Origin: JABDQA01 sp963759125
Lineage (GTDB): Bacteria > Desulfobacterota > Desulfobulbia > Desulfobulbales > Desulfocapsaceae
DNA: 64,000 nt
Assembly: GCA_963759125.1 (NCBI GenBank)
Contig: CAVWXN010000009.1
Coordinates: 422,494 to 486,493 of the forward strand
Direction: 5' to 3'
Part shown: positions 36,218 through 45,199 of the stretch, piece after piece
Layout: each line of letters starts with the position of its first letter
Numbering within the stretch: the stretch's first letter is position 1
Made by a program: the position numbers and the translations under genes
Notes under the pieces: generated by a model
What the model saw: only the letters and a program-made list of their open reading frames with translations
Database searches by the model: none
Told to the model about the DNA's origin: nothing

Positions 36218-36640
36218 ATGGCTGAAAAGACCGAAAACAAAGGAAAATGTTTGTGCGGAGCAGTTGAAATCACCGCCTTGAGTATGAACACTCAGGTGGG
36301 GACTTGCCATTGCAGTATGTGCCGCCGCTGGGGAGGTGGTCCTTTGATGACTGTTGACTGTGGTACCGATGTTACGTTTGCCGGTGAAGAACACTTGACG
36401 ATGTATGAATCTTCCGAATGGGCCCAGCGGGGATTCTGTTCAAAATGCGGCAGTCACCTCTTTTATCTGCTCAAAGATGACGGACGTTATTTCGTACCGG
36501 TCGGGTTATTTGATTCTGAAGATCAATTTCAGTTTGACCACCAGATCTTCATCGATAAAAAGCCCTCGTTCTACAGCTTCGCCAATGTCACCAATAACAT
36601 GACAGAAAAGGAAGTGTTTGCCAAATACGCTCCTAAGTAG
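36218..36640 (+). CDS. GFA-family (glutathione-dependent formaldehyde-activating-like) zinc protein
   Basis: 140 residues. Zinc-binding cysteines are in KCLCGAVEIT, GTCHCSMCRRWGGGP and GFCSKCGSHLFY, the full set for the CENP-V/GFA fold. Most bacterial members have no proven reaction; binding of formaldehyde adducts or similar is proposed. Stands alone. The start ATG at 36218 lies after GGGGGTGGATT. Confidence 0.88.
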   Translation: MAEKTENKGKCLCGAVEITALSMNTQVGTCHCSMCRRWGGGPLMTVDCGTDVTFAGEEHLTMYESSEWAQRGFCSKCGSHLFYLLKDDGRYFVPVGLFDSEDQFQFDHQIFIDKKPSFYSFANVTNNMTEKEVFAKYAPK

Positions 36641-36752
36641 ATTGCCGCCTGTCCCAGTCATTAAGGCTAGAGAAATATTTTTCCTCGGTGGATTACTGTG
36701 TATAGCCGATTAGACCAAGCTTCTCTTATCACTCTACCCCACCGTAGACTAA

Positions 36753-37526
36753 CTACTTAAAGGATTGAGCGAGGGCAGATGTGGCGTTCCTGAATAGCCC
36801 TGAGTCAGAGCCCATACCAACAAAGGTATATCCCATATCGAAGTACTTTTGACCGTCGGGACCGCCAGTTGCCAGTATTCCCACGGGTGCATTAATTTTG
36901 TTACACATATCGGCTATATCGGCCAGTTTCTTCTGAACAACGGGATTACCTGTATCGGCCAGATGCCCCATGCTCGCAGCTAAATCACTGGGGCCGACGA
37001 AAATTCCGTCAATGCCATCAACAGAAAAGATGTCCTCAACATTATCTAAGGCTTCAAGCGTTTCAACCTGGACCACGAGTCCAATGTGATCTTCAATTTT
37101 ATGCCAGTAATTTTTCGTGTAACCATACGAGCTCCCCCGTGCACCCACAGAAACTCCTCTTCGGCCGCGAGGCGGGTAGCGTACGGCACTTACCGCCTGT
37201 TTCGCCTCGTCAACATTCTGCACAAAAGGAACGATGAAATTGTGAAAACCGATATCCAGCAGCCTTTTGATTTCGACCACATCGTTCCATACTGGCCTGA
37301 CAATCGGAGATGTGCCACTGCCTTTCATGGCCTGCAATTGCGTGATCAATGAGTGTATATCGTTGGGCGCATGCTCCATATCGAACAGCACCCAATCAAA
37401 ACCGGCAAAGGAGAGAATCTCCGAGCTTATGTTGCTGGCCAGGTTGCTCCAGATACCTACTTGTCGTTCCTGTTTTGTCAAACGCTCCTTAAATTTGTTG
37501 TGAAATACAGCCTCTGAATTATCCAT
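36753..37526 (-). CDS. garL: 5-keto-4-deoxy-D-glucarate aldolase (HpcH/HpaI family)
   Basis: 257-residue class II aldolase. DWVLFDMEHAPND (metal region, base His), IVPFVQNVDEAKQAVSAVRY, YPPRGRRGVSVGARGSSYG and IFVGPSDLAASMG are standard. It splits 5-keto-4-deoxyglucarate into pyruvate and tartronate semialdehyde. It starts 13 bp after glucarate dehydratase with a GGAGGCGG box, so it is the second gene of that operon; this context supports GarL over the related HpaI or YfaU aldolases. Confidence 0.88.
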   Translation of the reverse strand: MDNSEAVFHNKFKERLTKQERQVGIWSNLASNISSEILSFAGFDWVLFDMEHAPNDIHSLITQLQAMKGSGTSPIVRPVWNDVVEIKRLLDIGFHNFIVPFVQNVDEAKQAVSAVRYPPRGRRGVSVGARGSSYGYTKNYWHKIEDHIGLVVQVETLEALDNVEDIFSVDGIDGIFVGPSDLAASMGHLADTGNPVVQKKLADIADMCNKINAPVGILATGGPDGQKYFDMGYTFVGMGSDSGLFRNATSALAQSFK

Positions 37527-37539
37527 TCCGCCTCCAGAT

Positions 37540-38886
37540 CTAACGAACCATGCACGGCCGTTTATGGTTAAAAGTCCAGCCTGGTATCAGATACTGCATG
37601 GCAGTGGCATCGTCTCTCCCACCCAAGCCATGCTCCTGATAAAGTTTGTGTGCTTTCTCGATATTGTCCAGATCCAATTCGATACCAAATCCCGGTGCAC
37701 CGGTGAGTTCAATCTTGCCGCCCTTTATCTGGTAAGGATCTTTTGTAAGATGCTGGCCATCCTGCCAGATCCAGTGCGTATCAATGGCGGTAACCCTGCC
37801 GGGTGCTGAGGCTGCGACATGGGAGAACATTGCCAGTGAGATGTCAAAATGGTTGTTTGAATGCGATCCCCAAGTGAGGCCCCAATTGCTGCACATCATA
37901 GCAACACGCACCGATCCCTGCATGGTCCAGAAGTGCGGGTCGGCAAGAGGTATATCGACGGCTCCCAGCATGATAGCATGGGTCATCTGCCGCCAGTCAG
38001 TGGCTATCATGTTGGTGGCTGCAGGAAGCTTTGTCACCCTTCTGAACTCAGCCAAGATTTCTCGGCCCGAAAACCCATTCTCGGCACCACATGGATCTTC
38101 CGCATAGGCCAGGATATCGTGCAACCCCTGGCAGAGCTTAATCGATTCATCGAGTGACCAGGCGCCGTTGGGATCTATAGTTATTCGCGCCTCAGGGAAT
38201 CGAGAGGCGAGCTGCACAATTGCCTCGATCTCTTCCTCTCCGCTGAAAACGCCGCCTTTTAACTTAAAGTCCTGGAACCCGTATTTATCAGCAGCTGCTT
38301 CTGCCAGCCTGACAACAGACTCTGGTGTTACCGCTTCTTCATGCCGCAGTCTAAACCAGTCATCTGCATTATCTTCGCTTCTCTGATAGGGCAGATCAGT
38401 TTTATTTCGGTCTCCGATGTAAAAAAGATACCCGAGTACATCTATCTCGGATCTCTGCTGCCCATCTCCCAAAAGTGCTGCCACGGGAACATCGAGATGC
38501 TGTCCCAGCAGATCGAGCATCGCAGCCTCCACCGCAGTAACAGCATGAATCATCACGCGCTGATCAAAGGTCTGCAAGCCTCTCCCTTGATTGTCTTCGG
38601 AAGAATATCTTGTCCTGATCTCATTGAGGACGGAGTTGTACAGGCCTATCTTTTTATTTTCTATGAGAGGCTTTGATGCTTCCAGAATTGATCTGATGCG
38701 CTCCCCACCCGGAACTTCGCCAACCCCGATATTGCCGGAACTATCTTCAAGTATCAGGATATTTCGAGTAAAGAACGGGCCATGGGCACCACTGAGGTTC
38801 AACAACATGCTGTCTCGCCCGGCCACAGGAATTACCCTCACTTCTTTCACTACAGGTGATTCCGAAAATATTTCCTTTCCCGACAT
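37540..38886 (-). CDS. gudD: Glucarate dehydratase
   Basis: 448 residues, close to E. coli GudD (446). Enolase superfamily: substrate-capping N-terminal domain (GAHGPFFTRNILILEDSSGN), LKGGVFSGEEE with the catalytic Lys of the Lys-x-Lys motif (FKLKGG), DPNGAWSLDE and AEDPCGAE for metal ligands, and the general-acid His in WGSHSNNHFDISLAMFSHV. It dehydrates D-glucarate (and L-idarate) to 5-keto-4-deoxyglucarate. The start at 38886 has GAGGGAG at good spacing. First gene of the gudD-garL operon, under the LacI-type operator at 39014-39027. Confidence 0.93.
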   Translation of the reverse strand: MSGKEIFSESPVVKEVRVIPVAGRDSMLLNLSGAHGPFFTRNILILEDSSGNIGVGEVPGGERIRSILEASKPLIENKKIGLYNSVLNEIRTRYSSEDNQGRGLQTFDQRVMIHAVTAVEAAMLDLLGQHLDVPVAALLGDGQQRSEIDVLGYLFYIGDRNKTDLPYQRSEDNADDWFRLRHEEAVTPESVVRLAEAAADKYGFQDFKLKGGVFSGEEEIEAIVQLASRFPEARITIDPNGAWSLDESIKLCQGLHDILAYAEDPCGAENGFSGREILAEFRRVTKLPAATNMIATDWRQMTHAIMLGAVDIPLADPHFWTMQGSVRVAMMCSNWGLTWGSHSNNHFDISLAMFSHVAASAPGRVTAIDTHWIWQDGQHLTKDPYQIKGGKIELTGAPGFGIELDLDNIEKAHKLYQEHGLGGRDDATAMQYLIPGWTFNHKRPCMVR

Positions 38887-39012
38887 TGAATTTATCTCCC
38901 TCATTTAATTTCACTGCAAGCCGAGTATTTATTATTTTGTCAAAGAATAAAGCATCTTACAGATGTTAAATAGTATGCAGGGTTGAAAATTAAAGATGCT
39001 GCAACCGCCTTG

Positions 39013-39041
39013 ATGTTAGCGCTGTCATCACGGGTTGTCAA
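39013..39041 (-). promoter_or_regulatory. gudD promoter with LacI-type operator
   Basis: On the minus strand: TTGACA (39036-39041), 17 bases, TAACAT (39013-39018). The operator TGACAGCGCTAACA (39014-39027) covers the -10 and part of the spacer. The same layout occurs before tctC at 45122-45150. Confidence 0.75.
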
Positions 39042-39183
39042 CGCCCAACTTTTTACGACACCGATTATCATACTAATTCACTGTATTGGAGTCACTATTC
39101 TACCTTATCTAGAATAATATATTTAATTACTTGGTAAGACATTGTATTAATAATTTGATAATTTTGACTTGATCTCACAGAAA

Positions 39184-39197
39184 TGACAGCGCTGTCA
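39184..39197. promoter_or_regulatory. LacI-type operator before the regulator gene
   Basis: Perfect palindrome TGACAGCGCTGTCA, 36 bp before the regulator start. The central AGCGCT is shared with the other two operators, so autoregulation is likely. Confidence 0.7.
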
Positions 39198-39232
39198 CGG
39201 TAGAACAACCAATCCGGAAAAGCAAGGATAAT

Positions 39233-40273
39233 ATGTCGGAATATATGAACAAAAATAACACCATCACTGATAAAAATCGTTCCAGCGCCGCGATCACACT
39301 CGATAATGTTGCAAAAATGGCAGGCGTTTCAGCGATTACGGTTTCAAGGGCAATAAATACACCTGAAAAAGTCGCGCCGGAGACGCTGAAAAAAGTCAGG
39401 GAAGCCATAGATAAAACCGGTTATGTCCCCAACCTGCTGGCCGGTGGTCTCGCCTCGAGAAGCAGCAAGCTTATCGCGGCGATCGTCCCTTCGATCGCCA
39501 ATCTGGTTTATTCATCGACTATCAGACTTTTCAGTAAATCACTCAGTAAAGCCGGCTACCAAGTTATTCTAGGTGATTCAGGATATCCCGAAGTTCTGGA
39601 AGAAGAGCTTGTTCGAACAATTCTTTCCCGACGCCCTGACGGCATTTTCCTGACCGGTGTTGATCATTCCCCATCATGCAGAAACCTTCTGTTGGCCGCC
39701 AATATCCCAATCGTTGAGACCTGGGATTTAACCCCTTCTCCACTTGATATCGTGGTCGGCTTCAATCATATGGATGTCGGCCACGCCGTTGCCAAGTTCA
39801 TCCTAAGCAAGAAATATCAGAAAGTAGGATTTGTAACAGCCAATGACGCCAGGGCCCTGCTCCGCCAGAGGTCCACACTCGAGATCCTGAGTCAGCGCGG
39901 TGTCTCAGATATCTACGCTACTACTGTACCGGCTCCGACCAGCCTGGAGTATGGCAGAATCGGTGCAAAGCAGATCATCGAAGAAGGATTCGACAGCGGC
40001 GTAATTTTCTGCACCTCTGATACATTGGCACAGGGGGTCTTGGCTGAGATACAGTCCAGGAACATTTCAATTCCTGAGACAATCGCGGTGATCGGTTTCG
40101 GAGACCAGGTCTTCGCCGCACATACCTATCCCGCTCTCACCACGGTTAGAATCGACAGAGAAAGAATTGGTCAGGAGGCCGCTGACTCACTTCTGGCAAG
40201 AATCCAGAAACGCCCTGTCAAGAACAAGATTATCGATATCGGTTTTTCAATTATCGAACGTGAGTCGACTTAG
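39233..40273 (+). CDS. LacI-family regulator of aldarate use
   Basis: 346 residues. HTH at about 21-45 (ITLDNVAKMAGVSAITVSRA) and hinge helix (VPNLLAGGLASRSS), then a periplasmic-binding-protein-like domain with GIFLTGVDHSP, FCTSDTLAQGVLAEIQ and IPETIAVIGFGD. It most resembles the gluconate regulator GntR of the LacI family. AAGGATAAT before the start. It lies between the gudD-garL operon and the garD-tct operon, and three AGCGCT-centred palindromes in the surrounding promoters are its probable targets. It likely releases DNA upon binding an aldarate or its breakdown product. Confidence 0.92.
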   Translation: MSEYMNKNNTITDKNRSSAAITLDNVAKMAGVSAITVSRAINTPEKVAPETLKKVREAIDKTGYVPNLLAGGLASRSSKLIAAIVPSIANLVYSSTIRLFSKSLSKAGYQVILGDSGYPEVLEEELVRTILSRRPDGIFLTGVDHSPSCRNLLLAANIPIVETWDLTPSPLDIVVGFNHMDVGHAVAKFILSKKYQKVGFVTANDARALLRQRSTLEILSQRGVSDIYATTVPAPTSLEYGRIGAKQIIEEGFDSGVIFCTSDTLAQGVLAEIQSRNISIPETIAVIGFGDQVFAAHTYPALTTVRIDRERIGQEAADSLLARIQKRPVKNKIIDIGFSIIEREST

Positions 40274-40307
40274 GGCCCTAAAGGACAAAGCTGGGGTTAT
40301 AAAACGA

Positions 40308-41828
40308 TCAGGTAACAGGAGCAGGATTAAACACTGCCAGGTCGTTAAACAACTGAAGTTTTTCTGCAGCCGTCACCTTTTCACCGCCTGCGACGGCTAA
40401 AACCATTTCAAACAGGTCCATACCGACATCCTCTATTGTCTTTGCGCTTGAAACGACCTGTCCGGCATCGATATCTATCAGATCAGGCCACCTGTGTTTC
40501 AAGGCCGTCTGGCTTGAGACTTTTATGACAGGAGCTATTGCCAGGTTGTAAGGTGTACCGCGGCCGGTGGTAAAGATCTGAAGATTTATTCCAGAGGCAA
40601 GCTGCTGGGTCCCACAGATGAAGTCGCTGGCCGGCGTGGCCGCAAACACAAGACCCTTCTTTCGTACTTTTTCTCCGTGACCCAGGACATCGGAAATAGG
40701 TCCAGTGCCGGATTTGATTATGGATCCCAAGGATTTTTCAACGATGTTCGAGATTCCGCCTTGCTTGTTGCCCGGTGTCGGGTTTGCATTTCTATCGGCG
40801 CCGCCCCTTTCAAGATAGCGGTCATACCACTGCATCTCTCTGATCAAGGCTTCACCGGTGGCCACATCGATTGCTCGCGGCGTCAGCAGATGCACGGCGT
40901 CACGTACCTCGCTGACTTCAGAAAACAGGACTGTGCCGCCTCCCCGGACGATTAAATCTGTCACCAAACCTACTACCGGATTTGCGGTGATACCTGAAAA
41001 AGCATCACTGCCGCCACACTGGACGCCTACCACCAGGTCACTGATCGGACAATCCTCCCGCTTCCTGTCGTTCAAGCGCTGGAGTTTTTGGTCGGCCAGC
41101 TCAAGACTGTTTCTAACCATCTGCTCAAAGCCGCCGATACAGTCCTGCAGACGGACCAGATCGTTTCTCATACCCGGATTGGCAGAAATCAGCATCTGGG
41201 GTTCTAGTTTTTCACAGCCAAGCCCGATAACCAGAGACTCATTCCCGAAGTTGGGGTTGGACATAAGGTTTTGAAGAGACCTTATGGGGATCTCTGCGTG
41301 CGGAGCATTTATTGCGACCCCGCATCCATAGGAATGGGTAATTGGCACTACAGCGTCAACATTCGGGTAGCGCGGCAGCAGCTCAGCCGAAATTTTTCGG
41401 GAGATATGATTGACAAACCCGGCCACACACTGCACACTGGTCATCACGGCCAGGATATTTTTTGTCCCGACTGATCCGTCATTATTCCTGTACCCTTTAA
41501 AGGTAAACTTTTTCTCTAGAGGCGGCAGGTTGATAACTCTTGTGGCTATTGGCAGTTCAGCAAGATCGCGCGAAATTGGCAGTTCAAGGCACCACTCGTC
41601 TACCCATCCCCCCTTCTTGATCGCTCTTTTAGCCTGGCCGATGATTTCACCATACCTGATAACATCCTGTTCAACCTCGATATCGGTAAGAGCTATTTTT
41701 TGACCATGGGGGATATCTTCAGAGGCAACCAGGTCTTTCGAGACACCCGTTCCCGTTTTCAGACCTTCAGCATTGACAACCACGGCAACATTATCATTGG
41801 CGTGGATTGATATTATTTTCGCGCTCAT
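40308..41828 (-). CDS. garD: Galactarate dehydratase (GarD/UxaA family)
   Basis: 506 residues. N-terminal SAF domain (1-95: HANDNVAVVVNAEGL, DIPHGQKIALTDI) and the long UxaA catalytic part: GYRNNDGSVGTKNILAVMTS, ITHSYGCGV, LVVGVQCGGSDAFSGITANP and GLVFAATPASDFICGTQQLA. Fe(II)-dependent dehydration of galactarate to 5-keto-4-deoxyglucarate; the length and motifs fit GarD, with altronate dehydratase as second choice. It follows tctA in the transporter operon. A palindrome TTAGGGCCCTAA at 40270-40281 overlaps the end of the convergent regulator gene. Confidence 0.9.
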   Translation of the reverse strand: MSAKIISIHANDNVAVVVNAEGLKTGTGVSKDLVASEDIPHGQKIALTDIEVEQDVIRYGEIIGQAKRAIKKGGWVDEWCLELPISRDLAELPIATRVINLPPLEKKFTFKGYRNNDGSVGTKNILAVMTSVQCVAGFVNHISRKISAELLPRYPNVDAVVPITHSYGCGVAINAPHAEIPIRSLQNLMSNPNFGNESLVIGLGCEKLEPQMLISANPGMRNDLVRLQDCIGGFEQMVRNSLELADQKLQRLNDRKREDCPISDLVVGVQCGGSDAFSGITANPVVGLVTDLIVRGGGTVLFSEVSEVRDAVHLLTPRAIDVATGEALIREMQWYDRYLERGGADRNANPTPGNKQGGISNIVEKSLGSIIKSGTGPISDVLGHGEKVRKKGLVFAATPASDFICGTQQLASGINLQIFTTGRGTPYNLAIAPVIKVSSQTALKHRWPDLIDIDAGQVVSSAKTIEDVGMDLFEMVLAVAGGEKVTAAEKLQLFNDLAVFNPAPVT

Positions 41829-41870
41829 GGGCAAACTCCCGACAGGTTTGTCGTAAACAACTTCAAGCTT

Positions 41871-43376
41871 CTACGCTTGGCTGCCCTTTTTAGATGAATA
41901 AATTGAGAACCAGATCGAAACCAGAATCAATACCCACAGGAATACGGCAATGGGGCTTTTGGTAAAAAATATGGTGAAGGAACCAAACGATTCGAGACTT
42001 TTAACGAAATAAACTTCTGCGGATTTCCCAAGTATGAAGCCGATTATAAACGGTGCGATTTCAATGCCTAGCTTTGACCCGACAAACCCCAATACCCCGA
42101 ATAAAAGCAGAGTCCACACATCGAACATGATTCCATAATTGATCGCATAGGCACCGACGACACACATCATGATAATGATTGGGTAGAGAAGGTATTTCGG
42201 AACGGTTATCACCCTGGCGATATATTTAATGGCAAAGAACATGATTAAAAACATCGCGATATTGGCTGACAACAGGGCCACAACCATCGAGTACCAGATA
42301 TCAAGGTGTTCACCAATAAACAGTGGCCCGACCTGCAGGCCCTGCAGGGTAAAGGCGCCAATCAGCACAGCGGTAGTGCTGTCACCCGGGATGCCAAGAG
42401 AGAGCAGCGGCACCAGAGCACCGCCGGTGAGCCCGTTGTTGGCCGACTCCGAGGCAATAACTCCCTCGGGAGCTCCGGTACCCAGTTTTGACGGATCTTT
42501 TGAGAAATTTTTCTGTTGCGTATAGGAAAGTACAGATGCGGCACTCCCACCCACTCCTGGCAGCATACCAACAAAGGTACCGATCATTCCTGATCGAAAC
42601 AGATTGACAAACTGCCCCTTGAAGACACTGAAGCTGAATTTGCCAGTTTTAGCAGTGGCAGCAGAAAGGGCGGCACCGTTTACCGATTGCACTTCATCTT
42701 TTACGCCTTTCTCTGCCTCTTCCAGGATCGTTCCAAGACCGAAAAGGCCTATCAGAACAGGCAGCAATGCAAATCCACTTTCCAGGTGATATTCCATAAA
42801 GTCAAACATCAGCCTGGTTTCGCCGTTGCCACCGACCGAAATGTCGTAGGTACCTATTAAACTGAACCAGATACCCAAGACACCGCTGAAAATGCCCACC
42901 AGCATGCTCTTTTTGGAAAGAGATGCAATAACGGACAAAGCAAAAAGGATAATGAGAAATTTCTCGATATAGGAAAATTTGATCGCAAAATCTGCCAATA
43001 CGGGGGCAAAAAAGAACAAAATAAAAACACTGAGCAGGCCGCCGAAAAGAGACGAGGTAATGCCAGTTTTCAGCGCCTTTTCACCTTCCCCGTTCTGGGT
43101 CATGGGGTAACCGTCGAAGGTGGTCGTAATTGAGGAAGGAGTGCCAGGAATATTAAGTAGAATTGCAGGGACCAGTCCTCCGGAGATGCCGCCCACATAC
43201 AACCCCAGCAGAAGTCCAAGCCCGTTCACCATGTCCAGCGAGTAGGTGAGAGGAAGACAGACTGCTACGGCCATGGTAGCAGTCATTCCGGGGATGGCAC
43301 CAAAGACGATTCCGACAATAACCCCGGCGACAACGAAAAGAAAAAGCTCCGGTGACAAAAGTGATAAGAATTCCAT
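41871..43376 (-). CDS. tctA: Tripartite tricarboxylate transporter, large permease TctA
   Basis: 501 residues, about 11-12 membrane segments. The two TctA signatures GIVFGAIPGMTATMAVAV and GTFVGMLPGVGGSAASVLS are clear, with GIPGDSTTAVLIGAF in the second half. It works with TctB and the binding protein TctC. It is directly downstream of tctB (2-bp gap) and upstream of garD, so an aldarate such as galactarate or glucarate is the likely cargo rather than citrate. Confidence 0.93.
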   Translation of the reverse strand: MEFLSLLSPELFLFVVAGVIVGIVFGAIPGMTATMAVAVCLPLTYSLDMVNGLGLLLGLYVGGISGGLVPAILLNIPGTPSSITTTFDGYPMTQNGEGEKALKTGITSSLFGGLLSVFILFFFAPVLADFAIKFSYIEKFLIILFALSVIASLSKKSMLVGIFSGVLGIWFSLIGTYDISVGGNGETRLMFDFMEYHLESGFALLPVLIGLFGLGTILEEAEKGVKDEVQSVNGAALSAATAKTGKFSFSVFKGQFVNLFRSGMIGTFVGMLPGVGGSAASVLSYTQQKNFSKDPSKLGTGAPEGVIASESANNGLTGGALVPLLSLGIPGDSTTAVLIGAFTLQGLQVGPLFIGEHLDIWYSMVVALLSANIAMFLIMFFAIKYIARVITVPKYLLYPIIIMMCVVGAYAINYGIMFDVWTLLLFGVLGFVGSKLGIEIAPFIIGFILGKSAEVYFVKSLESFGSFTIFFTKSPIAVFLWVLILVSIWFSIYSSKKGSQA

Positions 43377-43378
43377 AA

Positions 43379-43822
43379 TCAGGGTAGGGTAATATTAAAA
43401 AGATTACCGAGTATGTACCACGCTGCCGTCGGGGCAATAATTGAATTCAGGAGTATGATTATCGTTTTTTTCTTATTCAGATCATGCACATACAGGAAGG
43501 ACAGGCACATCATAAAAGGGATTGATACAAGCAGAAACCCCAGGCCTGTATTGGGAAAGAGTACGCCCACAGAATCCATCAGGACAAAATATAAGATTAC
43601 CGCGCCAATGGTACCAAACAGCCTGATCTTGTCAAAGTTCTCCTCGAACAATCTGATGCTTCTTCGGCCCGCTTTCACGTCTTCCAGAAATTTCCTTCCA
43701 TAGAGCACCACAATCAGCAGGAACAATAGAAGCAGCAGCCACATGATGATCTTCGGGAAGAACATATGCGACTGTTCAAAGTCTATGTTGACCGATAGCA
43801 GGTTGGAAAAACTATCTCCCAT
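43379..43822 (-). CDS. tctB: Tripartite tricarboxylate transporter, small permease TctB
   Basis: 147 residues from MGDSFSNLL at 43822; four membrane segments (about 25-45, 75-95, 98-112, 120-145). It has the usual weakly conserved TctB pattern, with GVLFPNTGLGFLLVSIPFMM and LFNITLP at the end. The assignment depends mainly on its size, topology and place between TctC and TctA. Confidence 0.85.
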   Translation of the reverse strand: MGDSFSNLLSVNIDFEQSHMFFPKIIMWLLLLLFLLIVVLYGRKFLEDVKAGRRSIRLFEENFDKIRLFGTIGAVILYFVLMDSVGVLFPNTGLGFLLVSIPFMMCLSFLYVHDLNKKKTIIILLNSIIAPTAAWYILGNLFNITLP

Positions 43823-43892
43823 AAAGACCCCACGGGACAATGGTTTTGCTCGAACAGATTATTTTCGGCCGATCGGCCTTATCTCACGATAC

Positions 43893-43925
43893 AAAATGCG
43901 GGGGCTAACTTCACCCCCGCATTTT
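43893..43925 (-). terminator. Hairpin between tctC and tctB
   Basis: Perfect 12-bp arms AAAATGCGGGGG and CCCCCGCATTTT with a 9-base loop, 22 bp after the tctC stop. On the minus strand it ends in GCATTTTGT, a short T-run. Like the hairpins after both dctP genes it should favour expression of the binding protein. Confidence 0.75.
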
Positions 43926-43946
43926 CAGGTGTTAGAGGTTCTCCAT

Positions 43947-44993
43947 CTACTTGATAGCGTCGATGATAACCCGATATTGGTCCTTCTTGCTCATCAGGTA
44001 TGCTTGAGCCTCGGTAGAAGGTTTGAAGTTAGGAATAAAGAATGACTTCTTTTGGGTTTCCTGAATCTTGCCTTCAGCAAAAATTTCAGTGAGCGCCTTG
44101 TCCAGATAGTCCACGGCCTCCTGGCTCATGTCCTTGTTGTAAAGAAAGAAGAACTCTTTATCGAAAGTGAAGTCTATTTTTCCGTCTTGAGTTACAGATT
44201 GATTTGGTGAAACAAACTCAAGCAGCATTGCCCGGGTGGTTTCCCCCATACCCTGCTCATTGGCCTGGGCAATTGTTTCCTGCCGTGCAGTCAGCCACAG
44301 AAACTTCATTGCTTTCTGATCTTCGGCAGGCAGCCTGGAGTACTGCTCATTGGCCTGTACCGAGCCGTTGATGACATCTGCCTGGCCATCGAACAGCAGC
44401 TGGTTTTTATCAGCCTGAGAACCGGTGTTGACGGCGACAAGATTGCCTTCCTTGCCGGGATGCGTAAGTTTTATTGCATTCTTCAAGGCGCTGAAACCAA
44501 TCTCTGATACGCCGCCGGGCTGAATGGCAACCCTGACTTTCTCGCCTTTACCGCAAGCTGCAATCACATCCGCAATGCTGTTGTAGGGGGAACTCTTTGG
44601 TGCCAGATAGGCATTGCCAGGATTGATAGCAACGGTCGGACCAACGGTATATTCGGTAAAGATATCTTCGTAACCTTTTCTACCGTAAAGATACCCGAGA
44701 TACGATTGATCATGAAAAATCATCAAGGTGTTGCCGCTTGAGACCTTTTCGAGAGCTTTAAATGCAGCAGAAGCTCCTACTGCATCAACTTTCACATTGG
44801 TGCCGAGCTTTTCGGCCAAGGCCTGTGCAACAATGCTTGAGTTCTGATAGGTGTCGCCACCTGTTGACTTCGAACCGATTACGATCCTGATGTTGCCCTT
44901 GATCGGGCTTTTATCAGCTGCAGCAGCATTGTTTGCCCAAACTAAAGCTGTTACTGCCAGAAAAACGCCTAACACCTTCCACGCCTGTTTCAT
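43947..44993 (-). CDS. tctC: Tripartite tricarboxylate transporter, binding protein TctC
   Basis: 348 residues with a Sec signal peptide (cleavage likely after NNAAA-A, near residue 25). The Bug/TctC fold is seen from GNIRIVIGSKSTGGDTYQNS, KLGTNVKVDAVGA, IAACGKGEKVRVAIQPGG and GQADVINGSVQA. It is a more divergent member than the usual Bug proteins. GGAGGAG box before the start; the promoter with a LacI-type operator is at 45122-45150. Confidence 0.88.
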   Translation of the reverse strand: MKQAWKVLGVFLAVTALVWANNAAAADKSPIKGNIRIVIGSKSTGGDTYQNSSIVAQALAEKLGTNVKVDAVGASAAFKALEKVSSGNTLMIFHDQSYLGYLYGRKGYEDIFTEYTVGPTVAINPGNAYLAPKSSPYNSIADVIAACGKGEKVRVAIQPGGVSEIGFSALKNAIKLTHPGKEGNLVAVNTGSQADKNQLLFDGQADVINGSVQANEQYSRLPAEDQKAMKFLWLTARQETIAQANEQGMGETTRAMLLEFVSPNQSVTQDGKIDFTFDKEFFFLYNKDMSQEAVDYLDKALTEIFAEGKIQETQKKSFFIPNFKPSTEAQAYLMSKKDQYRVIIDAIK

Positions 44994-45121
44994 GATTCTC
45001 TCCTCCTGTTTTTTTCTGGATATTTACTGACACACAAAAGCTGAATCAGCCTTCCTTAACCAACTATTATAGCAAGAGCCATAGACAGATCACTATGGAG
45101 ACTCTACCAGCACGAAGCCCA

Positions 45122-45150
45122 ATGTTAGCGCTAACATAAGACGGTGTCAA
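45122..45150 (-). promoter_or_regulatory. tctC promoter with LacI-type operator
   Basis: On the minus strand: TTGACA (45145-45150), 17 bases, TAACAT (45122-45127). The perfect palindrome ATGTTAGCGCTAACAT (45122-45137) covers the -10. Identical boxes and spacing to the gudD promoter. Confidence 0.8.
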
Positions 45151-45199
45151 GAAAAAATTAGTCTTGGTACGGCTCCTCTTTTCGGCCCAAATTTGAGCC

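Noticed and set aside
40270..40281. TTAGGGCCCTAA palindrome as an operator
   Set aside because: It overlaps the 3' end of the regulator gene between converging genes and is too short and AT/GC symmetric to argue for a function.
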